Below are positions 63,486 through 64,000 of a stretch of DNA of 64,000 nucleotides, one piece after another. The DNA is from Bacteroidota bacterium (GTDB lineage Bacteria > Bacteroidota > Bacteroidia > Chitinophagales > Chitinophagaceae): the NCBI GenBank assembly GCA_016866355.1, contig VGMN01000004.1:1-64000 (forward strand), read 5' to 3'. Below the pieces are notes generated by a model. That model saw nothing but the letters and a program-made list of their open reading frames with translations. It made no database searches and was not told where the DNA came from. The translations under genes and the position numbers were made by a program. Every line of letters begins with the position of its first letter. The first letter of the stretch is position 1.

Positions 63486-64000
63486 ATGGGCAAGATCTCT
63501 CTGCTATTGATCGATGACCATAAACTTATTCGTGATTCCTGGTCCATCATTTTAAGTGCTGATCCACGTTTTGAAGTAGTGGGAGAGACTAGTGATGTTG
63601 ATCAAGCGTTGACGTTAGTTAAAAAGTTGAGTCCAGCCATTATTTTGATGGATATCAATATGGTTCCCATCAATGGTTTCGATGCTACTAAAATTATTCT
63701 TCGGGATGTGCCAGAGGCTCGTATAATTGCCATCTCCATGCATGCTCTTCCTGCGTATGCCAGACGTATGTTCCAAATGGGGGCAAAAGGGTATGTAACA
63801 AAAAACTCGTCCAAAGATGAATTTATCACTGCAATTTTAGAAGTAATGGGTGGCAACAAATTTATCTGTGAAGAAATAAAAAATATTGTTGCGCAACAAG
63901 AGCTGGATGATGATGGCGGTCATCCAGACATGAATATGCTATCTAAACGTGAGATTGAAGTAGTTCAATTAATAAAGGAAGGCCTTTCTTCAAAGGAAAT
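63486..64000 (+). CDS. NarL/FixJ-type response regulator (cut by window end)
   Basis: Not in the ORF track because the stop lies outside the window. The receiver domain starts ISLLLIDDHKLIRDSW with the acidic pair Asp-Asp, and the phosphoacceptor Asp is in IILMDINM. The conserved Thr/Ser is in IAISMHA and Lys in YVTKNSS. A linker leads to the start of a LuxR-type HTH, MLSKREIEVVQLIKEGLSSKE. It is probably the output half of a two-component system; the kinase is not visible. At least 171 residues are present. Confidence 0.9.
   Translation, partial: MGKISLLLIDDHKLIRDSWSIILSADPRFEVVGETSDVDQALTLVKKLSPAIILMDINMVPINGFDATKIILRDVPEARIIAISMHALPAYARRMFQMGAKGYVTKNSSKDEFITAILEVMGGNKFICEEIKNIVAQQELDDDGGHPDMNMLSKREIEVVQLIKEGLSSKE

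Noticed and set aside
1-64000. Integrated phage, transposon, defence island or CRISPR array
   Set aside because: No integrase, transposase, terminase, cas gene or repeat-spacer pattern was seen, and tRNA genes lack adjoining att-like duplications.

Overview
The window is a gene-dense, moderately AT-rich stretch of a chromosome from the phylum Bacteroidota, most likely family Chitinophagaceae. The family assignment is an inference from overall gene content. The evidence for the phylum is: promoter -7 boxes of the form TAnnTTTG close to start codons, almost no Shine-Dalgarno sequences, two secreted proteins with type IX secretion C-terminal domains, a PafA-type phosphatase, a DUF3276/PUR-like protein, menaquinone made by the futalosine route (mqnA, mqnE), zinc-free L31, and a tmRNA tag ending in YAMAA. 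Four tRNAs (Val-GAC, Leu-CAA, Cys-GCA, Ser-TGA) and the tmRNA are present. I saw no insertion sequence, prophage, CRISPR array, rRNA operon or plasmid feature. No gene-free stretch exceeds about 300 bases.

Layout. 0-5 kb: tRNA-Val, mtaB (tRNA ms2t6A), plsC and priA, then a decayed gene remnant. 5-9 kb: a large secreted subtilase and tRNA-Leu. 9-17 kb: hscB, a LYS1-like dehydrogenase, the permease-tsaD-trmN6 strand, prfC, purB. 17-24 kb: mqnA and a small surface-glycan group (FkbM methyltransferase, two GT2, one GT4, a YfhO-type membrane protein). 24-32 kb: queuosine-precursor transporter, Nudix-dapF-nucleoside phosphorylase, tRNA-Cys, a lipoprotein FKBP, serine dehydratase, mqnE, a nucleoside transporter, thioredoxin. 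32-44 kb: dnaE, an NlpC/P60 lipoprotein, flippase, M1 peptidase, msrA, tRNA-Ser, ABC exporter, PUR-like protein. 44-53 kb: a 1115-residue type IX cargo protein, pgi, threonine aldolase, yajQ, rpmE2, a GlmU-like protein, tpiA. 53-64 kb: pafA, two small secreted proteins downstream of a polX-like gene, a 29-residue Lys/Ala protein, rpmA-rplU, GH3-dxr-rseP, tmRNA, a DUF2147 protein, and a response regulator cut by the window end.

How the genes fit together. Most of the content is core housekeeping. Linked functions include tRNA position-37 chemistry (tsaD makes t6A, mtaB thiolates it, trmN6 methylates A37), futalosine menaquinone synthesis, envelope assembly (plsC, dapF, rseP, flippase, glycosyltransferases, NlpC/P60) and translation and rescue (prfC, L21, L27, L31, tmRNA).

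The best leads are a PolX protein that has lost its polymerase aspartates but keeps the PHP nuclease motifs, a systematic promoter arrangement implying very short or absent 5' leaders, a Lys/Ala microprotein missed by the ORF track, a hairpin in the rpmE2 leader, an eroded gene after priA, and a long tmRNA tag. I found no clear undescribed multi-gene system. Several ORF-track starts were corrected: mtaB, hscB, prfC, the QPTR transporter, a GT2, a small membrane protein, the GlmU-like protein and the large type IX cargo protein.
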